64,000 bases of DNA from Nocardia arthritidis NBRC 100137 (GCF_001612765.1 NZ_BDBB01000021.1:86834-150833), one strand, 5' to 3'. Positions 8,358-16,949 are shown, counted from the first letter of the stretch. Program-made: numbers and translations. Notes: a model not told the origin generated them from the letters alone.

Positions 8358-8735
8358 TCAGTAGTTGTGGCAGGTGTCGGCGAGAACGCGCATCTTGTCG
8401 CGGTGCTCCTGCGCCTGCGGCGAGTCGCGGCGCTCCTCGAGCTTGCCCTTGGCCTCCGGGTGCTTGTCCAGGTACTCCTCGGCACGCTGCTTGCGCTGCT
8501 CGACCGGAAGACTCAGGAACTCTTGCAACTTCGCCTTGCGGTCGGGGTGCGCGTCGAGCCGGGCGGCGAGATCGGGGAACTGGGCATGGACGGCGGCGTC
8601 GAGCTGGGCGAAGCTGCATGTCGTCTCGAGCAGTCCGCCCGGCCGCGGCTGCGCGGAGGCGGTCGCCGGAACCAGCAGCGCGCCCGCGGCGAGCAGACCG
8701 CCGAGAGCGAGGGTGGCTCGAACGATTCTCGTCAT
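8358..8735 (-). CDS. Secreted hemophore-family haem-binding protein (Rv0203/Rv1174c-like)
   Basis: A 125-residue exported protein with a signal peptide (LALGGLLAAGALLVPATASA-Q, cleavage near residue 28). The mature part begins ETTCSFAQLDAAVHAQFPDLAARLDAHP and ends RVLADTCHNY, with two Cys bracketing a small helical domain. This layout is that of the mycobacterial haem-carrier family, which passes haem to membrane importers. A helix rich in charged residues (VEQRKQRAEEYLDKHPEAKGKLEERR) is family-typical. It is a single gene, convergent with the histidine kinase. No haem importer is nearby. Confidence 0.8.
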   Translation of the reverse strand: MTRIVRATLALGGLLAAGALLVPATASAQPRPGGLLETTCSFAQLDAAVHAQFPDLAARLDAHPDRKAKLQEFLSLPVEQRKQRAEEYLDKHPEAKGKLEERRDSPQAQEHRDKMRVLADTCHNY

Positions 8736-8911
8736 GTCGGATATCCCTTTCGGTTGGATGTTCGGGTCGCTACGACGCGACCCGGCGTTCAGTCCATCAG
8801 GAAGGGTGTTTGGACGGCGCTAGGCGATGACGCCCCTGCCCGCCCGCCGCCGGGCTACCGTGGGTGTCGCTGTTGTGTCCCGATCGGCTGATCACCGCTG
8901 CTGGAGGCGTC

Positions 8912-9721
8912 TTGCGCACCATCGTTCGTGTACTGCTCGTTCTCGCGGCCCTCGTCTGCGCCGCGGTGTCGACGCCGCCCGCGCTCGGCGCCCCGGACGC
9001 CGTGCAGCTCGATGATTTCACCGCGCGCAAGCTCGATGAAGTGCTGACGTTGCGCGCTCAGGCGCCCGCCGCGGCGAGCAAGGCGGAGTTGATCGAGCTG
9101 CTGTCACGTCCGTTCCTCGGCACGCCCTACGGCGCGAACATGCTGGTCGGCTCGACGACCCAGCCCGAACAGCTGGTCATCGATTTCCGCCGGGTGGACT
9201 GCTTCACCTACCTCGATTACGTCGAGGCGCTCAGCAGGTCCGCCGACCGCGATCAGTTCATCAGGAACCTGATCGAGACGCGTTACGCCGATGGCCGCGT
9301 CGATTTCCGGCAGCGCAAACACTTCTTCACCGATTGGGCGCACACCACAGCAGTGGCGGCCACCGACGTCACAGCGGCGGTGAGCCCCGCGGCGGTGACC
9401 GTCACCAAGCACCTCAACGCGAAGGCCGACGGCGGCAACTATCTCCCGGGGCTGCCCGTGGTCGACCGCGCCATCACCTACATTCCCAGCGCGGCCGTTG
9501 ACCGAGACGTCGTGAACGGGCTGCGCACCGGCGACTACATCGGCGCCTACGCCGACCGACCGGGCCTGGACGTCACTCACGTCGGCATCTTCGTCATGAC
9601 CGACGCGGGGCCGGTCTTCCGCAACGCGTCCTCGCTCGCGGGCAACGACAAAGTGGTGGACTCGCCCTTCACGGAGTACGTGCGGTCCACCCCCGGCATC
9701 GTCGTGCTCCGCGCGCGGTAG
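8912..9721 (+). CDS. DUF1460 (NlpC/P60-like amidase fold) secreted protein
   Basis: A 269-residue exported protein of the DUF1460 family, relatives of N-acetylmuramoyl-L-alanine amidases/NlpC-P60 hydrolases. A signal peptide covers about residues 1-26. The likely catalytic Cys is in FRRVDCFTYLDYVEAL and the His in GLDVTHVGIFV, preceded by the family phrases PFLGTPYGAN and LRTGDYIGAY. A TTG start at 8912 was chosen: GGAGG lies 4 nt upstream. A TACCGT -10 box at 8856-8861 would place the transcript start after the alternative GTG at 8864. Cell-wall peptide cleavage is the expected role by family, not shown here. Confidence 0.78.
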   Translation: MRTIVRVLLVLAALVCAAVSTPPALGAPDAVQLDDFTARKLDEVLTLRAQAPAAASKAELIELLSRPFLGTPYGANMLVGSTTQPEQLVIDFRRVDCFTYLDYVEALSRSADRDQFIRNLIETRYADGRVDFRQRKHFFTDWAHTTAVAATDVTAAVSPAAVTVTKHLNAKADGGNYLPGLPVVDRAITYIPSAAVDRDVVNGLRTGDYIGAYADRPGLDVTHVGIFVMTDAGPVFRNASSLAGNDKVVDSPFTEYVRSTPGIVVLRAR

Positions 9722-9735
9722 GCCGCCTCGCGGAG

Positions 9736-11241
9736 CTAGGAAACGGGCACCGGCGGCCGGACGGACGATTTCGGCGTGCCGGTGAGCGTCTTGTCCAGGT
9801 CCGTGCGCAGGGTGGTGGCCGAGTCGAGCAGGTAGTTCTGCCGCACCTTCCACGGATGACGGTCACCTTGGCGGGGGAAGTCGCCAATGGATCGCTGGAT
9901 GTAGCCGGAGGCCAGATCCAGCAGCGGGTGTTCGCCGAGTTCGCCTCGCGGCTCGGGCACCACGGCGGCGTAGCCCTTGCGGTCCATGTGATTGAGCACT
10001 TTGCAGATCAACCGGGAGGTGAGATCGGCGCGCAGGGTCCACGACGCGTTGGTGTATCCGATGCACACGGCGAAGTTGGGGACGCCGGTGAGCATGGTCC
10101 CCTGCCAGACGAACTGGTCGGACAACTCGACCCGCGCGCCGTCGACGCTGGGCGTGATGCCGCCGAAGGCGAGCAGTTGCAGCCCGGTAGCGGTGATCAC
10201 GACGTCCGCCTCGAGCACCCGGCCGGACTTCAGCCGGATGCCTTCTGGCACGAACGTGTCGATGTGGTCGGTGACGACCTCGGCCTTGCCCTTCTTCATC
10301 GCCTTGAAGAAGTCCGCGTCCGGGACGGCGCACAGCCGCTGGTCCCAGGGGTTATAGCTGGGTGTGAAGTGCTCGGCGACGGCCTGGTCGTCCTTCAGGA
10401 TGCGCGTGGTGAGACCGGTGAGCAGCTTGCGCGCCGCTTCCGGACGGCGCCGGCAGTACTGGTAGAAGCCGATGCCGAACAGGATGTTCTTGGTTCGGAT
10501 CAGGCGGTGCGCAGGCCGCGGCGGCAGCAGTTCGCGGATCTTGTCGGCCACTTTGTCCCGGCCCGGAACGGCGCTGATCCAGGTCGGCGATCGTTGCAGC
10601 ATCGTCACCAGTTGCGCTTGCTGCGCCATGGCCGGGACCAGCGTGACCGCGGTGGCGCCGCTGCCGATCACCACGACGCGCTTGCCGCGATAGTCGAAGT
10701 CCTCGGGCCAGAACTGCGGGTGCACCACTTCGCCCGCGAACGACGAGATGCCGGGGAACTCCGGCGCGTAGGGCCGGTCGTAGTCGTAGTACCCGGCGCA
10801 GGCGTAGAGGAAGCCACAGGTGAGCGTGCGCGTCTCGGTGGCGCCCGACTCGTCGCGCTGCTCGAGGGTCAGGGACCAGCGCGCGGCGCCACTGTCCCAG
10901 TCGGCGGCGATCACCTTGGTGCGGTAGCGGATGTGCCGGTCGATGCCGTGCTCGGTCGCGGTCTCGGTGATGTAGCGCAATATCGACGGACCGTCGGCGA
11001 TCGATTTGGCGTCACGCCACGGCTTGAACGGGTAGCCGAGGGTGAACATGTCCGAGTCCGATCGGATGCCCGGGTATTTGAACAGGTCCCAGGTTCCGCC
11101 CAGCGTGTCGCGAGCCTCCAGGATGGCGTAGCTCTTGCCGCGGCACTCGGTCTGCAACCGGTAGGCCGCGCCGATACCGGATAGTCCGGCGCCCACGATC
11201 ACGACATCGAGGTGGTCCGGTGCTGCGGCGGCTTCGATCAT
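9736..11241 (-). CDS. Flavin-dependent Baeyer-Villiger-type monooxygenase
   Basis: A 501-residue FAD/NADPH monooxygenase. The FAD-binding Rossmann motif is at residues 17-22 (VGAGLSGIGAA) and the NADPH-binding motif is GSGATAVTL. Between them is the Baeyer-Villiger fingerprint FxGxxxHxxxWP (FAGEVVHPQFWP), complete. Such enzymes insert oxygen next to a ketone carbonyl; substrate unknown. The ATG at 11241 gives the FAD motif at the proper distance; longer in-frame starts overlap the divergent regulator and were rejected. The neighbouring AraC-type regulator at 11312, divergent across 70 nt, is the likely controller. Confidence 0.88.
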   Translation of the reverse strand: MIEAAAAPDHLDVVIVGAGLSGIGAAYRLQTECRGKSYAILEARDTLGGTWDLFKYPGIRSDSDMFTLGYPFKPWRDAKSIADGPSILRYITETATEHGIDRHIRYRTKVIAADWDSGAARWSLTLEQRDESGATETRTLTCGFLYACAGYYDYDRPYAPEFPGISSFAGEVVHPQFWPEDFDYRGKRVVVIGSGATAVTLVPAMAQQAQLVTMLQRSPTWISAVPGRDKVADKIRELLPPRPAHRLIRTKNILFGIGFYQYCRRRPEAARKLLTGLTTRILKDDQAVAEHFTPSYNPWDQRLCAVPDADFFKAMKKGKAEVVTDHIDTFVPEGIRLKSGRVLEADVVITATGLQLLAFGGITPSVDGARVELSDQFVWQGTMLTGVPNFAVCIGYTNASWTLRADLTSRLICKVLNHMDRKGYAAVVPEPRGELGEHPLLDLASGYIQRSIGDFPRQGDRHPWKVRQNYLLDSATTLRTDLDKTLTGTPKSSVRPPVPVS

Positions 11242-11311
11242 GTATCCAGTGTGCGAGCCGAGTGCGGCGGCTTTCTTGACTTTACGCGACAAGTATTTGA
11301 TCCTCGACGAC

Positions 11312-12328
11312 ATGTCGGTAATTCGTTCCGCGGGGTTGCGCGGCTTTCGCGCGACTGTCGCCGAGCTGGGTGGTGACGCCGAGGCGCTGGCCACGGCATG
11401 TGGCCTGCCGGTGGCCGCCCTGGACGCCGACGACCTGCTCGTGCCCGACGAGTCCGTCGCGGCGGTGCTGGAACTGGCCGCGCACCAGCTGCGCTGTCCC
11501 GACCTCGGCTTGCGGATCTCCCATCGGCAGGACCTGGACATGCTCGGCCCGCTGGCGCTGGCCATCCGCAATTCGGCGTCGCTGGCCGACGTGCTCGAGT
11601 GTTCGGCGCGATACCTGTTCCTGCACGCGCGGTCGCTCAGCTTGACGCTGGAGCCGGACCCCTACGGCGATCGCGGCGTGATCGCGCTGCGCTACGGCGT
11701 GCGGCCCGGACTTCCCACACCCGTCCAGGGCACCGACCTCGGGCTGGCGTTCGTGCATCGCACCATTCAGCGCTTGGTGGACGACCGCTACGGGCTGCGC
11801 TCGGTCGAGCTGCCCTATCGGCCGGAAGCGGCGGTCGCCGGTTACGAGGAGTTCTTCGGCGCGCCGGTGCGAGTCGAGCGACCGTTCGCGGCGTTGCGGG
11901 TGCCGAGCAGCCTGGCGAGCAGGCCGCTCACCGGCGGTGACGAGAACCTGCACCGGCTGGCCATGGCGTTCCTCGCCGCGCAGTCCGGCGACGCGGCGGC
12001 GGCGATCGCCCCGCAGGTACGCGCCGCGGTGCAGCGATTGCTCGGCACGGCCGCACCCGAGATCGGCGCGGTGGCACGGCTCCTCACGGTGCACCCGCGC
12101 ACGCTGCAACGACGTCTCGCCGCCGAGCACACCTCGTTCGCCGCGATCCTCGACGAGGTCCGCCGGGACGCGGCGCGACGGTATCTGACCACGACGGACA
12201 TGCCGATGAGTCAGGTGGCCTCGCTGATCGGGCTGTCCGAGCAGGCGACGTTCACCCGATGCGCCCGAAGATGGTGGGGCACAACGCCCAGCGCTCTGCG
12301 CCGCACCTGCTCGCAAGCAAGGACGTAG
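11312..12328 (+). CDS. AraC-family transcriptional regulator
   Basis: A 338-residue regulator with an N-terminal effector domain of the arabinose-binding (PF12625-like) type (RSAGLRGFRATVAELGGDAEALATACGL..., GLRISHRQDLDMLGPLALAIRNSASL). Two C-terminal helix-turn-helix motifs follow (ARLLTVHPRTLQRRLAAEHTSF and MSQVASLIGLSEQATFTRCARRWWGTTPSALR). It is transcribed divergently from the monooxygenase gene at 9736-11241, a usual arrangement for AraC regulators of catabolic oxygenases. The ATG at 11312 starts the conserved domain; an ATG at 11240 would overlap the divergent gene. Confidence 0.87.
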   Translation: MSVIRSAGLRGFRATVAELGGDAEALATACGLPVAALDADDLLVPDESVAAVLELAAHQLRCPDLGLRISHRQDLDMLGPLALAIRNSASLADVLECSARYLFLHARSLSLTLEPDPYGDRGVIALRYGVRPGLPTPVQGTDLGLAFVHRTIQRLVDDRYGLRSVELPYRPEAAVAGYEEFFGAPVRVERPFAALRVPSSLASRPLTGGDENLHRLAMAFLAAQSGDAAAAIAPQVRAAVQRLLGTAAPEIGAVARLLTVHPRTLQRRLAAEHTSFAAILDEVRRDAARRYLTTTDMPMSQVASLIGLSEQATFTRCARRWWGTTPSALRRTCSQART

Positions 12329-12537
12329 CGGCACGACCGTTCGGAGATCGAGCGGCCCTCGTAGCCGCCCTCGGGGTGCGGCAGCGGCGCGCATGGCGTC
12401 GCGGTGCGGCAGGCGTTCGACGGCGGGAGCGGGCGGATCACGGCGGTGCGCGTCTACCTCTTCCGGCCCGCTTGAATCGCCACTGGGAAGGCGCGATTCG
12501 GCCGCTAGACTCTCCGATCGACTGGGAAGGGGGCCGC

Positions 12538-12912
12538 ATGGACGCGGTTATCAAGGAGGTCGCCGAGGAGGGCAAGCGGCTGATCGACCGGGCCTGGCTC
12601 GGCGAACTCAGCCGCGACCAGGCGGTGCACATGTTCGTCCAGGTCGGCGACGGTATGGTGCGCTACGAGACGGCACTGACCATCATCGACGACGGTGTGC
12701 AGCGGTTGAGCGCCAACGCCAGGCGGCTGCGGATCCTGCGCTGGTGCGCGGTGCTGGAGTTCCCCGTATTCGGCGCGTTCGCCGCACTCGCGGTGCTGGT
12801 GGGCGATTTCACCACCGCGGGTCTTTCGGTGCTGTTCCTGCTGATCCTGCAGATCATCCACCGCACGATGCTTCCGCATCCGCTCGCGGTCCCCCGCCCG
12901 TCCCGCACTTAG
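12538..12912 (+). CDS. Small two-helix membrane protein of unknown function
   Basis: A 124-residue protein. Residues 1-60 are amphipathic and charged (VAEEGKRLIDRAWLGELSRDQAVHMFVQVGDGM). Two membrane helices follow (LRWCAVLEFPVFGAFAALAVLVG and FTTAGLSVLFLLILQIIHRTM), and the tail is short and basic. The ATG at 12538 has a GGGAAGGGGG ribosome site. No family recognised. It sits alone between the AraC gene and the VIT gene, all on the plus strand. Nothing in the sequence indicates the function. Confidence 0.7.
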   Translation: MDAVIKEVAEEGKRLIDRAWLGELSRDQAVHMFVQVGDGMVRYETALTIIDDGVQRLSANARRLRILRWCAVLEFPVFGAFAALAVLVGDFTTAGLSVLFLLILQIIHRTMLPHPLAVPRPSRT

Positions 12913-12969
12913 CCGCGCCCGGGTCGTGGTTCCCGCGCGCGCGTCGCGGGGTGATTAGGGTGCGTCTTC

Positions 12970-13698
12970 ATGGACCCCACGACCGGCGCCTCCGGCGCAC
13001 ATCCGCACGAACCGCATGACGACGGCTTCGCATCCAAGCTCAACTGGCTGCGCGCGGGGGTGCTCGGCGCGAACGACGGCATCGTGTCCACGGCGGGGCT
13101 GGTCGTCGGCGTCGCGGCAGCGACCACCGACACGCAGGCCCTGTTCACCGCGGGCATCGCGGGTCTTTCGGCGGGGGCGATCTCGATGGCGGTGGGTGAA
13201 TACGTCTCGGTCAGCACCCAGCGCGATTCGGAGCGGGCTCTGCTGGCGAAAGAACGCAGGGAACTGCGCGACGAACCGGACTTCGAGCTGGCCGAACTCA
13301 CCGGGATCTACCGGGCCAAGGGCCTGACGCCGGAAACGGCGCGCAAGGTCGCCGAAGAACTCACTGCGCACGACGCGTTCACCGCGCACGCGGAGGCCGA
13401 ATTGGGGCTGAATCCCGCCGAGCTGACCAATCCGTGGCAGGCGGCGTTCTCCTCGGCGGTGGCCTTCACGCTCGGCGCGCTGCTGCCGTTTCTGGCCATC
13501 TTGCTGCCGCCGGTCACCGCACGAATCCCGGTGACATTCGGGGCCGTACTCGCCGCGCTCGCGCTCACCGGGTCGGTCAGCGCCCGGCTGGGCGGAAGCC
13601 CCCCTGGCCGGGCGGTGATACGGGTGGTGCTCGGCGGCGCGCTGGCCATGGCCGTCACCTACGGCATCGGCCAGCTCGCCGACGTCACCGGAATCTGA
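12970..13698 (+). CDS. VIT1/CCC1-family Fe2+/Mn2+ transporter-like membrane protein
   Basis: A 242-residue protein of the vacuolar iron transporter family. The first helix carries the hallmark WLRAGVLGANDGIVSTAGLVVGVA, followed by GAISMAVGEYVSVSTQRDSE. A hydrophilic Glu-rich cytoplasmic segment (RRELRDEPDFELAELTGIYRAKGLT..., HAEAELGLNP) corresponds to the metal-binding domain. Three C-terminal helices begin with PWQAAFSSAVAFTLGALLPF. These proteins export or sequester Fe2+ or Mn2+. Full length and apparently intact. A TAGGGT -10-like box ends 8 nt before the ATG. Confidence 0.88.
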   Translation: MDPTTGASGAHPHEPHDDGFASKLNWLRAGVLGANDGIVSTAGLVVGVAAATTDTQALFTAGIAGLSAGAISMAVGEYVSVSTQRDSERALLAKERRELRDEPDFELAELTGIYRAKGLTPETARKVAEELTAHDAFTAHAEAELGLNPAELTNPWQAAFSSAVAFTLGALLPFLAILLPPVTARIPVTFGAVLAALALTGSVSARLGGSPPGRAVIRVVLGGALAMAVTYGIGQLADVTGI

Positions 13699-13731
13699 CT
13701 CGAACGCGGGGCACTGCCCGGAACACGCCGA

Positions 13732-13764
13732 TGCCGGGCGAAGGCCGATGGCCTTCGCCCGGCA
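13732..13764. terminator. Strong bidirectional terminator hairpin
   Basis: A perfect 15-bp stem (13732-13746 with 13750-13764) with a GAT loop lies between the converging VIT and CsbD genes. It is one of the most stable hairpins in the window and likely stops transcription from both sides. Confidence 0.75.
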
Positions 13765-13782
13765 CGGGCGGTCGGTGCGCGG

Positions 13783-13956
13783 TCAGCGCCTGAAAGCGTC
13801 CCGCAGTTTGTCCGCGGCGCGCTTGACGTTGCCGCGGCCCTGCTCACGCCGTCCCTCGGCCTCCAACCGGGGGTTGCCGGTCGCTCGGCCGACGAATTTC
13901 TTCACGCTGCCCCTGGTCGCTTGCACTCGGTGCGCGAGGCGATCTTCGAACTTCAT
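13783..13956 (-). CDS. CsbD-family small stress protein
   Basis: A 57-residue highly charged protein. The pattern (VKKFVGRATGNPRLEAEGRREQGRGNVKRAADKLRDAF) matches CsbD-like general-stress proteins (KxxVGxxTGnxxLeaeGxxdqaxGxxqxxxGk), here with an Arg-rich composition. Function of the family is unknown; expression usually follows general stress sigma factors. It lies 10 nt downstream of the small membrane peptide gene, so the two are probably co-transcribed. Confidence 0.8.
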   Translation of the reverse strand: MKFEDRLAHRVQATRGSVKKFVGRATGNPRLEAEGRREQGRGNVKRAADKLRDAFRR

Positions 13957-13966
13957 GAGAAATCCC

Positions 13967-14122
13967 CTAGTAATACCAGCGGCGGCCACCCACCGGACGG
14001 CCCACCGAGCCGGCCACCAGCAGCACGAGCCCGATGATCAGCACGATGATGCCCGCGGTGGTGAGCAGCGAAATTCCGAGCAGCCAGCCCAGGACCAAGA
14101 GGATGAGGCCGAGAATGATCAT
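13967..14122 (-). CDS. Small hydrophobic membrane protein (DUF6131-like)
   Basis: A 51-residue peptide made almost entirely of two membrane helices (MIILGLILLVLGWLLGISLL and TTAGIIVLIIGLVLLVAGSVG) ending in a basic aromatic tail (RPVGGRRWYY). This form is common in actinobacteria next to stress genes. ATG at 14122 with an AAGGAAT site. A longer frame to 14230 is not supported. Confidence 0.72.
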   Translation of the reverse strand: MIILGLILLVLGWLLGISLLTTAGIIVLIIGLVLLVAGSVGRPVGGRRWYY

Positions 14123-14145
14123 TGTCGTATTCCTTTTCTTCTCAA

Positions 14146-14586
14146 TTACTTCGCGGTCACAGGTTTCGAAGTCGAGACCGTCGCGCCGCGATCGGTCCGG
14201 GCAGTACCCGAACGGGGGGTGTGCAGCCACCGCCGCCAGGCCGGCTCCTGCTGAGGAGCCCGCGCCGCCGGTGCGGAGGTGTCCGCTGTCAGATCACGCC
14301 GCACCGCCGCCATCTCGCGGCGAGACTTCGCGAGTTCACGACGCGCGACCACGCCGCGACGGGTCACCCGCCAGGCGCCGGACAGCACGAGGGCCAGTCC
14401 GAACATCCCGATCGCACCGAGGGTCACTCCGTAACCGAACAGTGCTCCGGTGGAACCGTGGAAGTGATAGTCGAATACCGCGAAATCACTCGTCAGTTGC
14501 TGAGCGGGGCCGGTGTTGCCCACTACGGCGGCAACTCCGATGATCACGGCCGCGATCAAGGCGACGAGTCCGATGATGATGATCAT
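14146..14586 (-). CDS. Two-helix membrane protein with basic C-terminal tail
   Basis: A 146-residue protein. The N-terminal helix is MIIIIGLVALIAAVIIGVAAVVG, then a short outer loop containing FAVFDYHFHGSTGAL, and a second helix VTLGAIGMFGLALVLSGAWRV. A cytoplasmic tail of about 70 residues rich in Arg and Ala (RRELAKSRREMAAVRRDL) follows and is likely a short coiled coil. No named family recognised. It precedes the 51-residue membrane peptide and CsbD-like genes on the same strand with a 23-nt gap, suggesting one stress-linked operon of three. Confidence 0.7.
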   Translation of the reverse strand: MIIIIGLVALIAAVIIGVAAVVGNTGPAQQLTSDFAVFDYHFHGSTGALFGYGVTLGAIGMFGLALVLSGAWRVTRRGVVARRELAKSRREMAAVRRDLTADTSAPAARAPQQEPAWRRWLHTPRSGTARTDRGATVSTSKPVTAK

Positions 14587-14699
14587 GGCAATCCCTGTTG
14601 CGTCGAGTCGTTTGACACCTCCGCTATTCCCGGGCCCCAGGCAGTCAAACGCGACAAAAAGGAAAGTTTGAGCGGACGGAATCGGTCAATGCGATTTGC

Positions 14700-14894
14700 A
14701 TGACGTACACAGTTACCCTGCACAACGTTACGCGCGAGTCCGCGTCTGCGATCGAATCGGCGCTGCGCGGCGTCAACGGCATCGACTCCGTCGACATCGA
14801 CGTGTCGTCGGAGCGAGCACTCGTGAACTCGACGACGATGACCTACGGCGAGGTTCTCGACGCGATCCGGCAGACCGGGGCCTCCGCATCCTGA
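14700..14894 (+). CDS. HMA-fold (ferredoxin-like) small protein lacking metal-binding cysteines
   Basis: A 64-residue protein with the pattern of a heavy-metal-associated domain: strand YTVTLHNVT, helix SASAIESALRGVNGIDSVDIDVSSERALVNS, then MTYGEVLDAIRQTGASAS. In copper chaperones the first loop is GMTCxxC; here it is NVTRESA (residues 9-15), with no Cys in the whole protein. Copper or zinc binding by the classical site is therefore unlikely. It could be a protein-interaction remnant or bind another ligand. Divergent from the membrane-protein operon at 14586 and not adjacent to any P-type ATPase. Confidence 0.7.
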   Translation: MTYTVTLHNVTRESASAIESALRGVNGIDSVDIDVSSERALVNSTTMTYGEVLDAIRQTGASAS

Positions 14895-15392
14895 TCGACG
14901 TTCGCCCGCCGCGCGGCTGCCCGGGACCTCCGATCCGCGCGAACACCTGGTAGACACCCCGCGGGCGCGAAGCCGCGGGCCAAACATCCCGCGGCTGCCT
15001 CACCGGCACCCAACGGGTGGCGGAGGTGGCCGAACGTCGAGTTCCCACGACTCCATGGCCGATGCCCCAGCGCATGCGCTCCGGGGGCCGCGCTCCGCAC
15101 GGCCACAAGTCTGTCGACACCGAGCGAGCCTCGACGAACCGGCAGCGGAAAGTCTTCGCAGCCAGGCGATTCGACAGTGCCGCCAGCGGTGTGGCGATCA
15201 CGCCCGCGTGACCGCGTAAGGCCGAGGAGATGGGGCGAGCGACGATGATCGCCCCACCTGCTACCGCTCTCGGACGCCGGGCCTCCCGCGGTCACGCCCC
15301 CTTCGGGGCGACCACAACGGCATGCGCAGGCAGAGCACGCACGAGTATGATCTACGCCACATGCCCTGTCAACCACAGGAGACAACGCTGCC
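14895..15392. other. Intergenic stretch, no supported gene
   Basis: This 498-nt stretch holds only poorly supported frames. A minus-strand frame at about 14773-15201 looks protein-like (IATPLAALSNRLAAKTFRCRF) but has no recognisable domain, overlaps the HMA-fold gene and has no ribosome site. A TATGAT -10-like box at 15346-15351 may serve the downstream EspR-like regulator. Confidence 0.4.
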
Positions 15393-15836
15393 ATGGGGGA
15401 GGACTTACACCCGTTCACGCGGGCGCTCAACACGCTCATCGACGGAATGCACCCGCCCACTGGGAAAGACGGGCGGCCGCACCATATCACCCACCGCGCG
15501 CTGGCCGCGGACATCCACCGCGCCACCGGGGCGCGCCTGTCCGCCAATTACCTCTGGAAGCTGCGCACCGGGCAGGCGGTGAACCCGTCCTACGAGACGC
15601 TGGAGGTGTTCCGCGGTTACTTCGGCCTCGCCAGCCTGGACCCGTTCACCGATCCCCCGCTGGCGGCGACGCGTGGCAGCGAACTGGCATTGATCAACGC
15701 GCTCAAGGGAAACGCCGCACAGGAGGCACTGGAACCGGTGCTGCGCGACGGGCTGCGACAGGGTACGGTCCGCGCCGAGTCCGTGCTGGCGATGCTGGAT
15801 GTCCTGCGGCGCATCGAGAACGAGCGACGCGGCTGA
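15393..15836 (+). CDS. EspR-like helix-turn-helix regulator
   Basis: A 147-residue protein. The N-terminal half is a helix-turn-helix domain in the order seen in mycobacterial EspR: FTRALNTLIDGMHPPTG..., an inserted loop, then RALAADIHRATGARLSANYLWKLRTGQAVNPSYETLEVFRGYFGL. The C-terminal helices (LINALKGNAAQEALEPVLRDGL, VLAMLDVLRRIENERR) correspond to the EspR dimerisation region. EspR is a nucleoid-associated activator of the espACD operon, so a link with the EspC-like cluster at 1.9-4.5 kb is attractive but unproven. AGGAGA ribosome site about 10 nt before the ATG. Confidence 0.68.
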   Translation: MGEDLHPFTRALNTLIDGMHPPTGKDGRPHHITHRALAADIHRATGARLSANYLWKLRTGQAVNPSYETLEVFRGYFGLASLDPFTDPPLAATRGSELALINALKGNAAQEALEPVLRDGLRQGTVRAESVLAMLDVLRRIENERRG

Positions 15837-15881
15837 GCAATCCGGATGGCAACGAGGCCCGAAGGCGGCCGGCCGCCGAGT

Positions 15882-16883
15882 TCAGTACGGACGGCTCGGT
15901 ATCCGCACCCGCCGGATCGGCGCCACCGTCCACCAGGTGACACAGCGCCACGCCCATTCCAGCGGACCATATGCGAACAACCGCAACCACACCGCGCTGA
16001 ACACCGCCTCTACCAGGATGATCGCGACCGCCAATCCCAGCACCGGCGCGTAGTCGCCGGAGCCGTACAGTCCCAGACGCGGTGCGGCGAGCAGGATCAG
16101 CGCGGTGGCCCCGACGTAATTGGTCAACGCCATGCGGCCCAGCGGCCGCAACACTTCCGCCAAGACCTGACCGGGCTCGATGCGCAGCAACAGCAGCAAA
16201 CCGGTGACGTAGGCCAGCGCCCCCAGCAAGCCCGCCACAGCCGTGGCCGGCGTGGACCACAGCTCCAGATACGGTGTGCGGTACTCCCACACACCCGCCA
16301 CTATCGCGGCGGGCAGGGCGAGAGCGAACACCGCGCCGATCTGCCAGACCCGCTCATCCAGGGTGTCCACGATTCCGGCGCGCGCGGTGGCCAGGCCCAG
16401 GAGGAACAACCCGGGCGCCAAGGCCAGCCCGCCACCCAGGGCCAGCGCCACGCCCAATGTGCCCGCGAGTCCAGCCACCAGCACCACCCAGTTCGGCAGC
16501 GCCGAGGCGGGCAGCAGGATCACCAGCCCGGCCAGCGCGTACGGAAGCAGCGCCTCACCCGGCTGGAACAGCTGATGGACCGCGCCGATCACCCCGAGCG
16601 CCAGCAAGCGGCGCAACAGGACCAGCCGTGGGCGCTCGCCGCGCTCCGCGGCACTGTCCAGCAGTAAGGCGAAGCCGATCCCGAACAGGAACGAGAAGAT
16701 CGGGAAGAACCGTCCCTCGAACGCCACCGACAGCACGTGCCGGATCGGTATCAGTACGCCCGATTCATCCGTGGCCGCCATATCGGCGATCCGCCAGATA
16801 TCCACCACCAGGATGCCGCACAGCGCGAAGCCACGAACCGCGTCCAGTTCCTGGACGCGGATCGGCCCCGCCTCGTAGTGCAT
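15882..16883 (-). CDS. DUF418-family multi-pass membrane protein
   Basis: A 333-residue integral membrane protein of the DUF418 family (YeiB-like). It starts RVQELDAVRGFALCGILVVDIWRI and contains the family signatures FEGRFFPIFSFLFGIGFALLLD and LRPLGRMALTNYVGATALILL. About nine or ten helices follow each other with short loops. Function is unknown; some relatives are regarded as acyltransferase-like or transport proteins. The ATG at 16883 begins the conserved region; a GTG-type extension to 16946 would run close to the operator for the divergent MarR gene. It is divergent from the MarR gene and so possibly its target. Confidence 0.82.
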   Translation of the reverse strand: MHYEAGPIRVQELDAVRGFALCGILVVDIWRIADMAATDESGVLIPIRHVLSVAFEGRFFPIFSFLFGIGFALLLDSAAERGERPRLVLLRRLLALGVIGAVHQLFQPGEALLPYALAGLVILLPASALPNWVVLVAGLAGTLGVALALGGGLALAPGLFLLGLATARAGIVDTLDERVWQIGAVFALALPAAIVAGVWEYRTPYLELWSTPATAVAGLLGALAYVTGLLLLLRIEPGQVLAEVLRPLGRMALTNYVGATALILLAAPRLGLYGSGDYAPVLGLAVAIILVEAVFSAVWLRLFAYGPLEWAWRCVTWWTVAPIRRVRIPSRPY

Positions 16884-16949
16884 GGATCTCACGGTATCCA
16901 GCGGCGGCCTCGGAACCGGGATCTCGCGCCGAGATGTCGCACACATCGA

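Noticed and set aside
12390..12475. Short plus-strand frame reading GVAVRQAFDGGSGRITAVRVYLFRPA after the AraC gene
   Set aside because: Too short to place, no start with a ribosome site and no identifiable parent gene.
14773..15201. Minus-strand frame with partly protein-like sequence (IATPLAALSNRLAAKTF)
   Set aside because: It overlaps the HMA-fold gene, has no ribosome site and no recognised family. A degraded gene is possible but not supportable.
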